A stretch of 64,000 bases of DNA from Synechococcus sp. AG-679-A04. Lineage in GTDB: Bacteria; Cyanobacteriota; Cyanobacteriia; PCC-6307; Cyanobiaceae. The notes beneath the pieces are model-generated. The model was not told where the DNA came from. It made no database searches and saw nothing but the letters and a program-made list of their open reading frames with translations. Location: the NCBI GenBank assembly GCA_003210775.1, contig QCUI01000004.1, positions 1 through 64,000 on the forward strand. Reading direction: 5' to 3'. The position numbers were made by a program, and so were the translations under genes. Positions 11,663 through 20,793 of this stretch are shown here, piece by piece. How positions within the stretch are numbered: the stretch's first letter is position 1; every line of letters begins with the position of its first letter.

Positions 11663-12666
11663 GTCCGACCACCACTCCTGCGCGCATCCTGATCACCGGC
11701 GCCAGTGGCTGCGTCGGTCAATACACCACCTCATGGCTGCTGGAGAACAGCGACGCAGAGCTACTGCTCTGGTTGCGTGATCCCAGCAAACTCAGTGCGG
11801 TTTCCGCGAATCATCCGCGTATCCAACTTCTGGTGGGCGACCTGCGCGAGGCCGATCGTTTCGCAGCCGAACTGGCCAGCGTGCACCGCGTGATCCACAC
11901 AGCAACTGCCTGGGGTGATCCCGAGCGCGCTCAACAGGTGAATGTGGTGGCAGTGAAGCGAATGCTGTCCCTGCTCAATCCATCCTTGATCGAGCAAATC
12001 ACGTACTTCTCGACAGCCAGCATCCTGGATCGGCATCTTCAGCCTCTAACCGAAGCACTGGCCTATGGCACCGAATACATCCAGACCAAAGCTCAGTGCC
12101 TGAAAGACCTGGAGGAGCACCCTCTCGCCGAGAAGATCGTTGCCGTCTTTCCCACGCTGGTCTTCGGAGGCCGAGTCGACGCCAGCAGCCCTTTCCCCAC
12201 CAGCTATCTCACAGAAGGCCTCACGGAGGCCAGCAAATGGCTCTGGCTAGCTCGATTTCTGAGGGCCGATGCCAGTTTCCACTTCATCCATGCAGCAGAC
12301 ATCGCTGCAATTTGCGGCCATCTCGCCACCCATCCCCATCAACGCAACCCGGAGCCCGGCCAGGGAGCTGTGCGCAGAATCGTGATGGGTCAGAAGGCCA
12401 TCAGTGTGAATGAAGCAGTGGCAAGCCTCTGCCGCTGGCGGGGAATTCGACGAACCCCTGGCATCCCGCTATGGCCCTGGTTGATCGAAACACTGATCAG
12501 AGTGCTGCCGATCGAGGTCAATGCCTGGGATCGTTTCTCCATTCGTCAGCGCCACTTCATTCACCAACCCGTCACCCAGCCAGAACGTTTTGGCGCAATC
12601 AGCCATGCAGCAGATCTTGAGTCGGTGCTGCAGGATTCAGGTTTACCAAGGCGGGGCTTGCCATGA
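11659..12666 (+). CDS. NAD-dependent epimerase/dehydratase
   Basis: [11 protein letters not shown] Rossmann motif, [22 protein letters not shown] start overlapping the hemE stop. Confidence 0.85.
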   Translation: MSPTTTPARILITGASGCVGQYTTSWLLENSDAELLLWLRDPSKLSAVSANHPRIQLLVGDLREADRFAAELASVHRVIHTATAWGDPERAQQVNVVAVKRMLSLLNPSLIEQITYFSTASILDRHLQPLTEALAYGTEYIQTKAQCLKDLEEHPLAEKIVAVFPTLVFGGRVDASSPFPTSYLTEGLTEASKWLWLARFLRADASFHFIHAADIAAICGHLATHPHQRNPEPGQGAVRRIVMGQKAISVNEAVASLCRWRGIRRTPGIPLWPWLIETLIRVLPIEVNAWDRFSIRQRHFIHQPVTQPERFGAISHAADLESVLQDSGLPRRGLP

Positions 12667-12674
12667 AATACGCT

Positions 12675-12680
12675 TATACT
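12675..12680 (+). promoter_or_regulatory. Possible -10 element (TATACT) of petE
   Basis: TATACT 22 nt upstream of the probable petE start at 12702; no convincing -35 found. Confidence 0.35.
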
Positions 12681-12701
12681 GAGACAACTTCAACAGTCGT
12701 C

Positions 12702-13061
12702 ATGCTGAAGAGCATTAAATCGCTTCTCTACACTTCCCTCGCCTTCGTGCTGGCCTTCACGGTCGGGGTAGCTTCCGCCAGTGCAGCCACCGTTGAGGTG
12801 AAACTTGGCGCAGATTCCGGAATGCTGGCTTTCGAGCCCAGTTCCGTCACGATCAAAGCCGGTGACACCGTCAAGTTCGTCAACAACAAGATGGCTCCTC
12901 ATAACGCCGTCTTTGAAGGTCACGACGAGTACAGCCATTCCGACCTGGCATTCTCCCCCGGCGAATCCTGGGAAGAAACCTTCAGTGATGCAGGCACCTA
13001 CGACTTCTACTGCGAGCCCCACCGCGGTGCTGGCATGGTTGGTCAAGTGATCGTCGAGTGA
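12702..13061 (+). CDS. petE: Plastocyanin
   Basis: Signal peptide, [19 protein letters not shown] and [16 protein letters not shown] copper-ligand motifs. ORF track starts at 12663; MLKSIKSLL start preferred. Confidence 0.96.
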   Translation: MLKSIKSLLYTSLAFVLAFTVGVASASAATVEVKLGADSGMLAFEPSSVTIKAGDTVKFVNNKMAPHNAVFEGHDEYSHSDLAFSPGESWEETFSDAGTYDFYCEPHRGAGMVGQVIVE

Positions 13062-13104
13062 TTCATCCAAACAACACCTGATTTTTCAGGTTTCAACATA
13101 TTCA

Positions 13105-13140
13105 GGCCCCAGTTTGTCAACGTTCATTCTGGGGTCTTTT
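13105..13140 (+). terminator. Intrinsic terminator downstream of petE
   Basis: ccccag..ctgggg hairpin followed by tctttt. Confidence 0.6.
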
Positions 13141-13188
13141 CATGCTGTTGATGATGGATAGGTTTGGGACAGAGATGAACTCCAAGGG

Positions 13189-13551
13189 ATGCCCAACCCT
13201 GCCTCTGCACTGGCACTGATCCTCAGCCTCGGCCTGAGTCTCGGGGCGACGCTACCCGTGAGCGCCATGACTGAACCGGACCTCTCCCATGGCGCCCAGC
13301 TGTTCTCCAGCAACTGCGCTGCCTGCCACATGGGTGGAGGCAATGTGATCCGAGCCACTCGCACACTCAGACAGGCGGACTTGCAGGCCTACCTCGACTC
13401 CTACAGCCAGCATCCGATTGAAGCCATCGAATACCAGATCGAGAATGGTAAAAATGCGATGCCGTCCTACGAAGGCAAGCTGAGTCTTACGGAAATCGAT
13501 GATGTGGCTGCATTCGTCGAGAAACAGGCCGAAAAAGGGTGGTCACGATGA
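13189..13551 (+). CDS. petJ: Cytochrome c6 (c553)
   Basis: Signal peptide, GAQLFSSNCAACHMGGGNVI haem motif, KNAMPSYEGKLS Met ligand region. Confidence 0.95.
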   Translation: MPNPASALALILSLGLSLGATLPVSAMTEPDLSHGAQLFSSNCAACHMGGGNVIRATRTLRQADLQAYLDSYSQHPIEAIEYQIENGKNAMPSYEGKLSLTEIDDVAAFVEKQAEKGWSR

Positions 13552-13775
13552 GCAGAGAAGCACTGAATGCCTTTGTCCATGCGCTCGAACACAGTGCATC
13601 GCTGAGACGACAACTACATAGCTGCTCAGATGATGCTGAGATTGTTTCTCTGGCAAGAAGTCTGGACTTCGCTTTGAATCGTGCCGATCTGATCGAAGAC
13701 GATCAGACGTCGAAAATGGAAAGCTGGTTCAGCCGCAGTGCTCTGGGAATCAGAACGCATAGCAGCACAGACTGA
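13548..13775 (+). CDS. Nif11-domain small protein
   Basis: LNAFVHALEHSASLRRQLHSCSDDAEIVSLARSLDFALNRADL fits the Nif11 pattern; no GG/GA leader cleavage motif or Cys-rich core. ATGA overlap with petJ. Confidence 0.65.
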   Translation: MSREALNAFVHALEHSASLRRQLHSCSDDAEIVSLARSLDFALNRADLIEDDQTSKMESWFSRSALGIRTHSSTD

Positions 13776-13920
13776 ACCGTTGCGGCTGAAGACAAAGCTT
13801 CAGCTGAGCAGCGCACTGGATCAAAAAGGTAGCAACCGACACCTATTGAACTTCCTTTAAGGATTTCAGAAAGAAGCTGTCCTGGGCCCTGCTGATCAAC
13901 GAAAGTGCTTTCGCTCGAGA

Positions 13921-14094
13921 ATGATCATGAACGACACCGTTCACAACCGTCGAGGGACCAGCCTGAAATGGGAAACCAACGGAGAACTGGCTGGGGCCGA
14001 CCTGCGCAACATCCTGCATCGACTTCAGGAAGCAGACCCCAATGCTCAGGGGCTGAATCAATGCGACCTCGTTGATCGACCACTGCAGACGTGA
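13921..14094 (+). CDS. Small hypothetical protein (57 aa)
   Basis: ATG-initiated ORF MIMNDTVHNRRGTSLKWETNGELAGADLRNILHRL..; below the ORF-track length cutoff. Confidence 0.45.
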   Translation: MIMNDTVHNRRGTSLKWETNGELAGADLRNILHRLQEADPNAQGLNQCDLVDRPLQT

Positions 14095-14131
14095 CTGACC
14101 TGGCCAGGCCGCCGATCGTCAGCGACTGGCA

Positions 14132-14443
14132 TCAGAGCAGTTCGGCCATTCGATCAACGCTGGATCCGATGCATTCGACCACGAATCCCTCCAACCCCTG
14201 ATCGTCACTGCCTGGCCTAAGCCTGAAGAGATAGGCATTCACCCAGGCCGTTTCGGCGTTATTCAGATCGTGACCGCGATCGACAAAACCAGGTTTCTGA
14301 TCAAACAGATGGAGAAGCACCGACAGCACATCTTGCCGGGAAAGGCTTTCAGGATCGATCGCTGGCAGCTGATCCCGGATCTCAAGAAACGAGATCGAAG
14401 CGGAATAATCGAAATCTTCCGGCACCACAACCGACATCAGCAC
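14132..14443 (-). CDS. Hypothetical protein
   Basis: 103 aa; the open frame extends upstream (..YVCRIYHPNTEEVLMSVVVPEDFDYSAS) without an ATG. Confidence 0.5.
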   Translation of the reverse strand: MLMSVVVPEDFDYSASISFLEIRDQLPAIDPESLSRQDVLSVLLHLFDQKPGFVDRGHDLNNAETAWVNAYLFRLRPGSDDQGLEGFVVECIGSSVDRMAELL

Positions 14444-14496
14444 CTCCTCGGTGTTGGGATGGTAAATGCGACAGACGTAACGACTATCAGACAGCC

Positions 14497-14655
14497 ATGA
14501 GCCTTACAGCGAACGACCGCCACCACTGGATCGAAGAGATCGCGTTTCTTGAAGCCCGCCTGAATGGCAGTCAGGGAGACATCGACAAGGAGGATCGTGC
14601 TGCCTGTGAAGAAGCCCTAAAAGCAGCAAAAAGCAATCTTGCCGCCTGTCGCTGA
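14497..14655 (+). CDS. Small hypothetical protein (52 aa)
   Basis: MSLTANDRHHWIEEIAFLEARLNGSQGDIDKEDRAACEEALKAAKSNLAACR; helical, ATG start. Confidence 0.5.
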   Translation: MSLTANDRHHWIEEIAFLEARLNGSQGDIDKEDRAACEEALKAAKSNLAACR

Positions 14656-14663
14656 TCCGGTCC

Positions 14664-14924
14664 TCACGCCCGAAAGGTATGGCACGGAGAGACAAAACTC
14701 TGCCGCTTGGCGAAGAGCTGCTTGCGAGGCCTGGAAGCGCTCTGGAGACGAATCCTTTCGGACAAGAGCTTGGCCTGCAGCGACTTTTGACGGTTCTCCT
14801 GATCACGCCAGTACTGCTGGATCGTGGGCGGCCAGTACTCGGACACCCGGTCAAGCTTGGGCGTCATCTCACCGGAGAGATTGATCACAGACATCCAGCT
14901 CATCATCAATGAGGTCGTCTCCAA
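14664..14924 (-). CDS. Small basic hypothetical protein
   Basis: Protein-like composition (..EMTPKLDRVSEYWPPTIQQYWRDQENRQKSLQAKLLSERI..); antisense ORFs also exist. Confidence 0.35.
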   Translation of the reverse strand: METTSLMMSWMSVINLSGEMTPKLDRVSEYWPPTIQQYWRDQENRQKSLQAKLLSERIRLQSASRPRKQLFAKRQSFVSPCHTFRA

Positions 14925-15558
14925 TCCCTAGCCAGAGCCGAACAGAGTGGCAGCAATCACATCACGGCTGACATGAAGTTGACTCACAAGAGGGGGGGAC
15001 GAAACACGGGTTCAGCCGACTCAACGATTGCTGGTCGGCCTGGGAGCATCCACTTCGGTTTTCAAATTGCAGCAGGGAAGCTGCTCTGAGTACTGGGCAG
15101 GCTCGCGCATCGCCCAATACTCATCCACCACACCCAGAAGGTGAGCACTGATCCGAGCCAGCAATGACCGTATCTTCATCCCTTCATCCTGGCGAACGAG
15201 AGGGGATTCAGCCACGATCATCAGACAGCCAGTCCTGGTTGCCGAGCGTGCCAGTGGACTTCGAGTCCAAAGTCCACTGCCTCCACTCCGAAGCAGACGC
15301 TGGTGATACGGCATCAACCAGAGCGTTGTCGGTCCAGTAGTCGGGTGAATCAAGGATCCCCAGATGCAGAGGACAGGACGGGGCAGCCTTCACAACCCAC
15401 TCCTTCAGATTTGCTTAACCATGGCCCAAGCGCTGGTTGCGATGCAACAACGTGACACACAGAGAATTGCGATGACCTGCCTGGAATGCAGGCCAAAGAA
15501 AACCTGGAATAGGCGCCACTGAACAGGGCCCCTTTACAGACTTTCAAGAGGAGCTGCA

Positions 15559-16689
15559 GTGACCCACCCAATGACATCAACAGTGCAACAAGCCCTTGCC
15601 ATGGGGATTGGGATCGGGATCGCCAGCGCCAGCATCGGCGCAGCATCAGCCTGCACCAGTTTCACCTTGAGGGGCAATGACGGTGGAAGGGTCTATGGCC
15701 GAACCATGGAATTCGCCCAACCACTGAACAGCGAGGCAGTGCTGATCCAACGCGGCACCCTGATCAAAGGAGCCGGGCCATCAGGCAAGGAGGGGACCGG
15801 TCTGAGCTGGACAAGCAGGTACGCGGTGATTGGCCTGAACGCAGTAGGAGTCAACGACGCGCTCGTCGATGGCATGAATGAGAAGGGAATGGCGGGAGGA
15901 TTGCTGTATTTCCAGGGCTACGCACAGTTTCAGAACGTTCCGGCCAATCAGAGCGATCGCTCGATTGCCAGCTGGCAATTGCTCGCTTATGTACTGAGCA
16001 ATTTTGAGTCCATTGCCGAAGTTAAACAGTCGCTCCCACGCGTTCTGGTGAATGGATCAGTACTGCAGGCCTTTGGCAGAACCGTTCCCATTCACATGAT
16101 CCTGCACGATCGCGATGGGAACAGCCTCTCTGTGGAATACATCAAAGGGGAGCTGAACATGCTCGATAACCCGACCACTGTTTACACCAACTCCCCACCG
16201 CTTCCCTATCAACTGATTGCAGCAGGTAACTATGGCAACCTCAACGCCATGCCTCCGGCAGAGATCACAGTGAACGGACTGGCATTGCCTCCTGTCAGCG
16301 CAGGCGCGGGATTGCAGGGCCTGCCAGGCGATTTCCTATCCACATCAAGGTTCATCAGGGCATTGATCTTCAGCAGAAATGCACCCACCAATCTGAGCTC
16401 AGCCGAGCAGGTGGGGACAGCATTCCATCTGCTCGGCCAATTCGATTTGCCTCCCGGAAGCCAGGGCATTCCAGCTGGAGGCGGATTTGGAGGAGGTGGC
16501 GCGAAAGCCACTTATGAAATTACGGAGTGGTCAGTCGTCTCCGACCAGAAGAATGGCACCTATTCGATCAAAACTTTTGAGAATCCCGATGTCAGGCAGA
16601 TGCGGTTTTCAGACCTGCCGCTGTCTGGCGGATCAATCAAAGTGATGGCACTCGATCAAGATCAAAAGATCACCATTCTGAAACCTTAA
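15559..16689 (+). CDS. Choloylglycine hydrolase / linear amide C-N hydrolase family (Ntn hydrolase)
   Basis: Signal-like N-terminus then ASAC-TSFTLRGNDGGRVYGRTMEF, matching the Cys-nucleophile start of the BSH/penicillin V acylase family. Confidence 0.88.
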   Translation: MTHPMTSTVQQALAMGIGIGIASASIGAASACTSFTLRGNDGGRVYGRTMEFAQPLNSEAVLIQRGTLIKGAGPSGKEGTGLSWTSRYAVIGLNAVGVNDALVDGMNEKGMAGGLLYFQGYAQFQNVPANQSDRSIASWQLLAYVLSNFESIAEVKQSLPRVLVNGSVLQAFGRTVPIHMILHDRDGNSLSVEYIKGELNMLDNPTTVYTNSPPLPYQLIAAGNYGNLNAMPPAEITVNGLALPPVSAGAGLQGLPGDFLSTSRFIRALIFSRNAPTNLSSAEQVGTAFHLLGQFDLPPGSQGIPAGGGFGGGGAKATYEITEWSVVSDQKNGTYSIKTFENPDVRQMRFSDLPLSGGSIKVMALDQDQKITILKP

Positions 16690-16827
16690 AGAAAAACTCA
16701 AGACATCATTGCCTTGATCTTCAAACTCAGAGCAAAGCAAGACTAAGAATCACAAATACTGATTAAATCTCATCAACGCACCGTCAATTTCAGAAACTGA
16801 GATTGATCAATTTCTCTCTAATACTGC

Positions 16828-17043
16828 TCACTCATGCTGACGCGCTGAAGTCAGCACAGCCAAATAAAGATCCTCATCAACCTCCCGGATGTCGTACTCC
16901 GAGGGCATCGCGTCATGGTGATGTTCGTGGACCACGGTCCAGCACATTCTCTCCAGATCCGAGGGCGCAGGTCCATAGAGCTCCCTCACTCTGGCCACCA
17001 GCCTGGTCACCAGCATCGGGTTCACAGGGTTTTCATCCACCAT
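16828..17043 (-). CDS. Small hypothetical protein
   Basis: 71 aa MVDENPVNPMLVTRLVARVRELYGPAPSDLERMCWTVVHEHHHDAMPSEYDIREVDEDLYLAVL; coherent composition. Confidence 0.5.
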   Translation of the reverse strand: MVDENPVNPMLVTRLVARVRELYGPAPSDLERMCWTVVHEHHHDAMPSEYDIREVDEDLYLAVLTSARQHE

Positions 17044-17184
17044 GGGGTTGCCAACATTCGGTGGACCCTACCGATTTAGATCGGTTAACCGCATGCTGGC
17101 GTACAGACCGAAGCACATGGGGTCGGTTCTCCATAGCTGTGATCAGCATGTAACCCATACGGTGACTGCAGTACCAACGGACTC

Positions 17185-19800
17185 ATGCAACCCACGGCCG
17201 AACAATTCACTGAAAAGGCCTGGGCCGCGATCCTCTCGGCCCAGAACCTGGCCCAGAAGCGACGCCATCAACAACTGGAGACCGAGCATCTGATGCTGGC
17301 ACTCCTTGAACAGGACGGCCTGGCCAGTCGCATCCTCGAAAAAGCCGGTGTGACGCCAGCCGCTCTTCAGAGCAACCTGGAAGCCCATCTCAGTCAGCAA
17401 CCGGCACTGCAGTCTCCGCCGGAATCCGTTTACCTAGGCAAAGGGCTTAACGCCCTGCTGGATCGTTCCGAATCTCTCAAGCAGGGGTACGGAGACAGCT
17501 ATACCTCCATCGAACACCTGCTGCTGGCATTAGCAGAGGATTCCCGCTGCGGACAACGCCTACTCAATCAGGTAGGCGCCGACGCCAAAGCCCTGAAAAC
17601 CGCCATTGATGCCGTACGTGGCAGCCAGACCGTGACCGACCAAAACCCAGAAGCAACCTACGAATCGCTGGAGAAATACGGACGCGATCTCACGGCCGCT
17701 GCCCGCGACGGCAAGCTTGATCCTGTGATCGGCCGCGACGAGGAGATCCGTCGCACCATTCAGATCCTCAGCCGCCGCACCAAGAACAACCCTGTGCTGA
17801 TCGGCGAACCCGGGGTCGGCAAGACCGCCATTGTCGAAGGACTGGCACAGCGCATCGTCAACGGCGACGTTCCTCAGGCGCTGCAGAACCGACAGCTCAT
17901 CGCCCTCGACATGGGGGCCCTGATCGCCGGTGCCAAATATCGCGGTGAGTTCGAGGAACGTCTCAAGGCGGTGCTGAAGGAAGTCACCGACTCCGAGGGG
18001 CAGATCGTTCTGTTCATCGACGAGATCCACACCGTGGTGGGAGCCGGCGCCACCGGCGGCGCCATGGATGCCAGCAACCTGCTTAAGCCGATGTTGGCCC
18101 GAGGTGAATTGCGCTGCATCGGCGCCACCACACTCGACGAACACCGTCAGCACATCGAAAAGGATCCAGCTCTTGAGCGTCGCTTCCAGCAGGTGCTGGT
18201 AGATCAGCCCACGGTGGAAGACACGATCTCAATCCTGCGCGGACTGAAGGAGCGTTACGAGGTGCACCACGGCGTTCGAATTGCTGACAGCGCGCTGGTG
18301 GCCGCCGCCGTGCTCAGCAGCCGCTACATCGCCGACCGCTTTCTGCCCGATAAGGCCATCGACCTGATGGATGAATCCGCCGCGCGCCTGAAGATGGAGA
18401 TCACCTCCAAGCCGGAGGAGATCGACGAGATCGATCGCAAGATCCTCCAGCTGGAGATGGAGAAGCTCTCCCTAGGCCGCGAATCCGATGCCGCCAGCCA
18501 GGAGCGGCTGGATCGCCTGGAGCGGGAACTGGCGGAACTCTCGGAACAGCAGAGCACCCTCAATGCCCAGTGGCAGCAGGAGAAGGGAGCGATTGATGAG
18601 CTCTCCAATCTGAAGGAGGAGATCGAGCGTGTGCAGCTGCAGGTGGACCAGGCCAAGCGCAGCTATGACCTCAACAAGGCTGCGGAACTGGAGTACGGCA
18701 CCCTGGCCACCCTGCAGAAACAGCTGGCGGAGAAGGAGGCTGTGCTGGCGGCTGACGATGACAGCGGCCAGGAAAAGTCGCTGCTGCGCGAAGAGGTCAC
18801 TGAAGACGACATCGCCGAGGTGATCGCCAAATGGACCGGCATTCCGGTTGCCAAGCTGGTGCAATCGGAGATGGCCAAGCTGCTCGGGCTTGAGAACCAA
18901 CTTCACGAGCGCGTGGTGGGTCAGCAGCAGGCTGTCACCGCCGTCGCTGATGCGATTCAGCGCTCACGCGCCGGGCTCAGTGATCCCCACAGACCGATCG
19001 CCAGTTTCCTGTTCCTCGGCCCCACCGGTGTGGGCAAAACCGAGCTCTCCAAGGCCCTGGCGGCTCAGCTGTTCGACAGCGAAGACGCAATGGTGCGCAT
19101 CGACATGAGTGAATACATGGAGAAGCACACGGTCAGTCGTCTGATCGGTGCGCCTCCCGGCTACGTCGGTTACGAAGCAGGCGGTCAGCTCACTGAAGCT
19201 GTGCGCCGGCGCCCCTATGCCGTGATCCTGTTCGACGAAGTGGAGAAAGCCCACCCCGACGTGTTCAACGTGATGCTGCAGATCCTGGATGACGGTCGGG
19301 TCACCGACGGCCAGGGCCGAACCGTTGACTTCACCAATGCCGTGCTGATCCTCACCAGCAACATCGGCAGCCAGTCGATCCTGGATCTCGGCGGCGACGA
19401 CGGGCAGCACGACGAGATGGAACGGCGGGTGAATGAAGCACTGCGCGGTCATTTCCGTCCTGAATTCCTCAATCGACTCGACGATCAGATCATCTTCCAC
19501 AGTCTGCGCAAAGACGAACTGCGCCAGATCGTGAGTCTGCAGGTGGAACGTCTGCGCAAACGCCTCACCGAGCGCAAACTCGGCCTGAGCATCAGCGACA
19601 ACGCCACCGATTGGCTTGCCGATGCCGGCTATGACCCGGTGTACGGCGCCCGTCCGCTCAAGCGTGCCATCCAGCGTGAACTGGAAACGCCAATCGCCAA
19701 GGCCATCCTGGCCGGACGTTACAGCGATGGTGATGACGTGAACGTGGATGTGCAGCCGGCAAGCGGCAGCGAGGAGCAGCGGAAACTGGTGCTGAGCTGA
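17185..19800 (+). CDS. clpB: ATP-dependent chaperone ClpB
   Basis: 871 aa; two Walker A motifs ([26 protein letters not shown]), ClpB middle domain, [24 protein letters not shown]. Confidence 0.97.
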   Translation: MQPTAEQFTEKAWAAILSAQNLAQKRRHQQLETEHLMLALLEQDGLASRILEKAGVTPAALQSNLEAHLSQQPALQSPPESVYLGKGLNALLDRSESLKQGYGDSYTSIEHLLLALAEDSRCGQRLLNQVGADAKALKTAIDAVRGSQTVTDQNPEATYESLEKYGRDLTAAARDGKLDPVIGRDEEIRRTIQILSRRTKNNPVLIGEPGVGKTAIVEGLAQRIVNGDVPQALQNRQLIALDMGALIAGAKYRGEFEERLKAVLKEVTDSEGQIVLFIDEIHTVVGAGATGGAMDASNLLKPMLARGELRCIGATTLDEHRQHIEKDPALERRFQQVLVDQPTVEDTISILRGLKERYEVHHGVRIADSALVAAAVLSSRYIADRFLPDKAIDLMDESAARLKMEITSKPEEIDEIDRKILQLEMEKLSLGRESDAASQERLDRLERELAELSEQQSTLNAQWQQEKGAIDELSNLKEEIERVQLQVDQAKRSYDLNKAAELEYGTLATLQKQLAEKEAVLAADDDSGQEKSLLREEVTEDDIAEVIAKWTGIPVAKLVQSEMAKLLGLENQLHERVVGQQQAVTAVADAIQRSRAGLSDPHRPIASFLFLGPTGVGKTELSKALAAQLFDSEDAMVRIDMSEYMEKHTVSRLIGAPPGYVGYEAGGQLTEAVRRRPYAVILFDEVEKAHPDVFNVMLQILDDGRVTDGQGRTVDFTNAVLILTSNIGSQSILDLGGDDGQHDEMERRVNEALRGHFRPEFLNRLDDQIIFHSLRKDELRQIVSLQVERLRKRLTERKLGLSISDNATDWLADAGYDPVYGARPLKRAIQRELETPIAKAILAGRYSDGDDVNVDVQPASGSEEQRKLVLS

Positions 19801-19821
19801 TCACTGTGATCACTGGTCTAG

Positions 19822-20301
19822 TTAGCGGTTCGCAGGATCGAACCACTCAGGCAGTGCCTCGTAGCAGGCTCCATTGGCGCGGTTTTCCCGGGCCTCCACC
19901 TTCCAGCAACAGCTGCGGCCTGCATCACGTTGTTGCAACAGGGTGTTGGCCCAGCCCCAGACCAACTGGGCAGTGGCTTCCATGCCCACGTTGTCCATCA
20001 CGCGCAGATCCAGCGCGCCCTGTTCATGCAGGCTCTGCCACTGATCCATCAACGGATCATCGGCATTCACCAGAAAGGTGTGATCGAACTGACGTCTGAG
20101 CTGCTCCTCCAGAGGCCGGAGGCTGGAGAAGTCGACCACGAAACCACAGGCATCCAGTTCAAAGGCAGCGAACCAAACAGTGAAGCTGCGGCTGTAACCG
20201 TGCACGAAACGGCAATGGCCGGGGTGCTGCCACTGCCGATGGCAGCAGGGATAGCCCTCGAAGTGCTTACTGCAGGTGTGACCAGCGGGAGGCGAAGGCA
20301 T
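19822..20301 (-). CDS. queD: 6-pyruvoyl tetrahydropterin synthase / QueD family
   Basis: MPSPPAGHTCSKHFEGYPCCHRQWQHPGHCRFVHGYSRSFTVWF..FVVDFSSL..DHTFLVN..ATAQLVWGW. Start placed at 20301. Confidence 0.85.
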   Translation of the reverse strand: MPSPPAGHTCSKHFEGYPCCHRQWQHPGHCRFVHGYSRSFTVWFAAFELDACGFVVDFSSLRPLEEQLRRQFDHTFLVNADDPLMDQWQSLHEQGALDLRVMDNVGMEATAQLVWGWANTLLQQRDAGRSCCWKVEARENRANGACYEALPEWFDPANR

Positions 20302-20319
20302 CGAGGAAAAGAGAGACGT

Positions 20320-20364
20320 CACTGCGTCAGGCCTCTTCCTGTCTACATCTGCAGAAAGCGCAGG
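20320..20364. repeat. Left copy of imperfect direct repeat
   Basis: cactgcgtcaggcctcttcctgtctacatctgcagaaagcgcag, ungapped match (about 80%) to 26396-26440. Confidence 0.7.
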
Positions 20365-20793
20365 CGTGACGCTCCAACATTGACAGTGAATCTCAAGGCA
20401 GGCGACTGCTTGAAGCTCAATGCCCTTATGGAGCACTGGGTCCAGCTGCGGTGCCGCGGGAGCCACTGGCGATCATTCCAGCGGGGCACTGGCCTGGAGC
20501 AACTCGAGAAAGACAACAGTCAACAGACCGACAAAGACTCTCCAGAGAGGTAGGAAATACTACTGAAAAATTTGAGTTAACTTTTCAAAAAGCGACGGTC
20601 AAACAGATCGACGTCTATGCATGAAAGCTTGATAGCAACATTCAAGATGACTTATCAGAACCAAGCAAAATACAAGAAAATCATGAATTAGCAGAGAACA
20701 CAGGCACAATCAGCAAGCCAGAATAGTAAGAATTGTTTCCTCGGGCCCCTGTTAGCCGATATTCGCTAATCTTAATATTATTTAGACAAAATC

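Noticed and set aside
13548-13775. Lanthipeptide (prochlorosin-like) precursor
   Set aside because: Nif11-like domain present but no GG/GA cleavage motif, no Cys-containing core, and no LanM enzyme in the window.
17560-18153. 197-aa minus-strand ORF opposite clpB (also 18472-18906, 18964-19500)
   Set aside because: Shadow ORFs of clpB codon structure.
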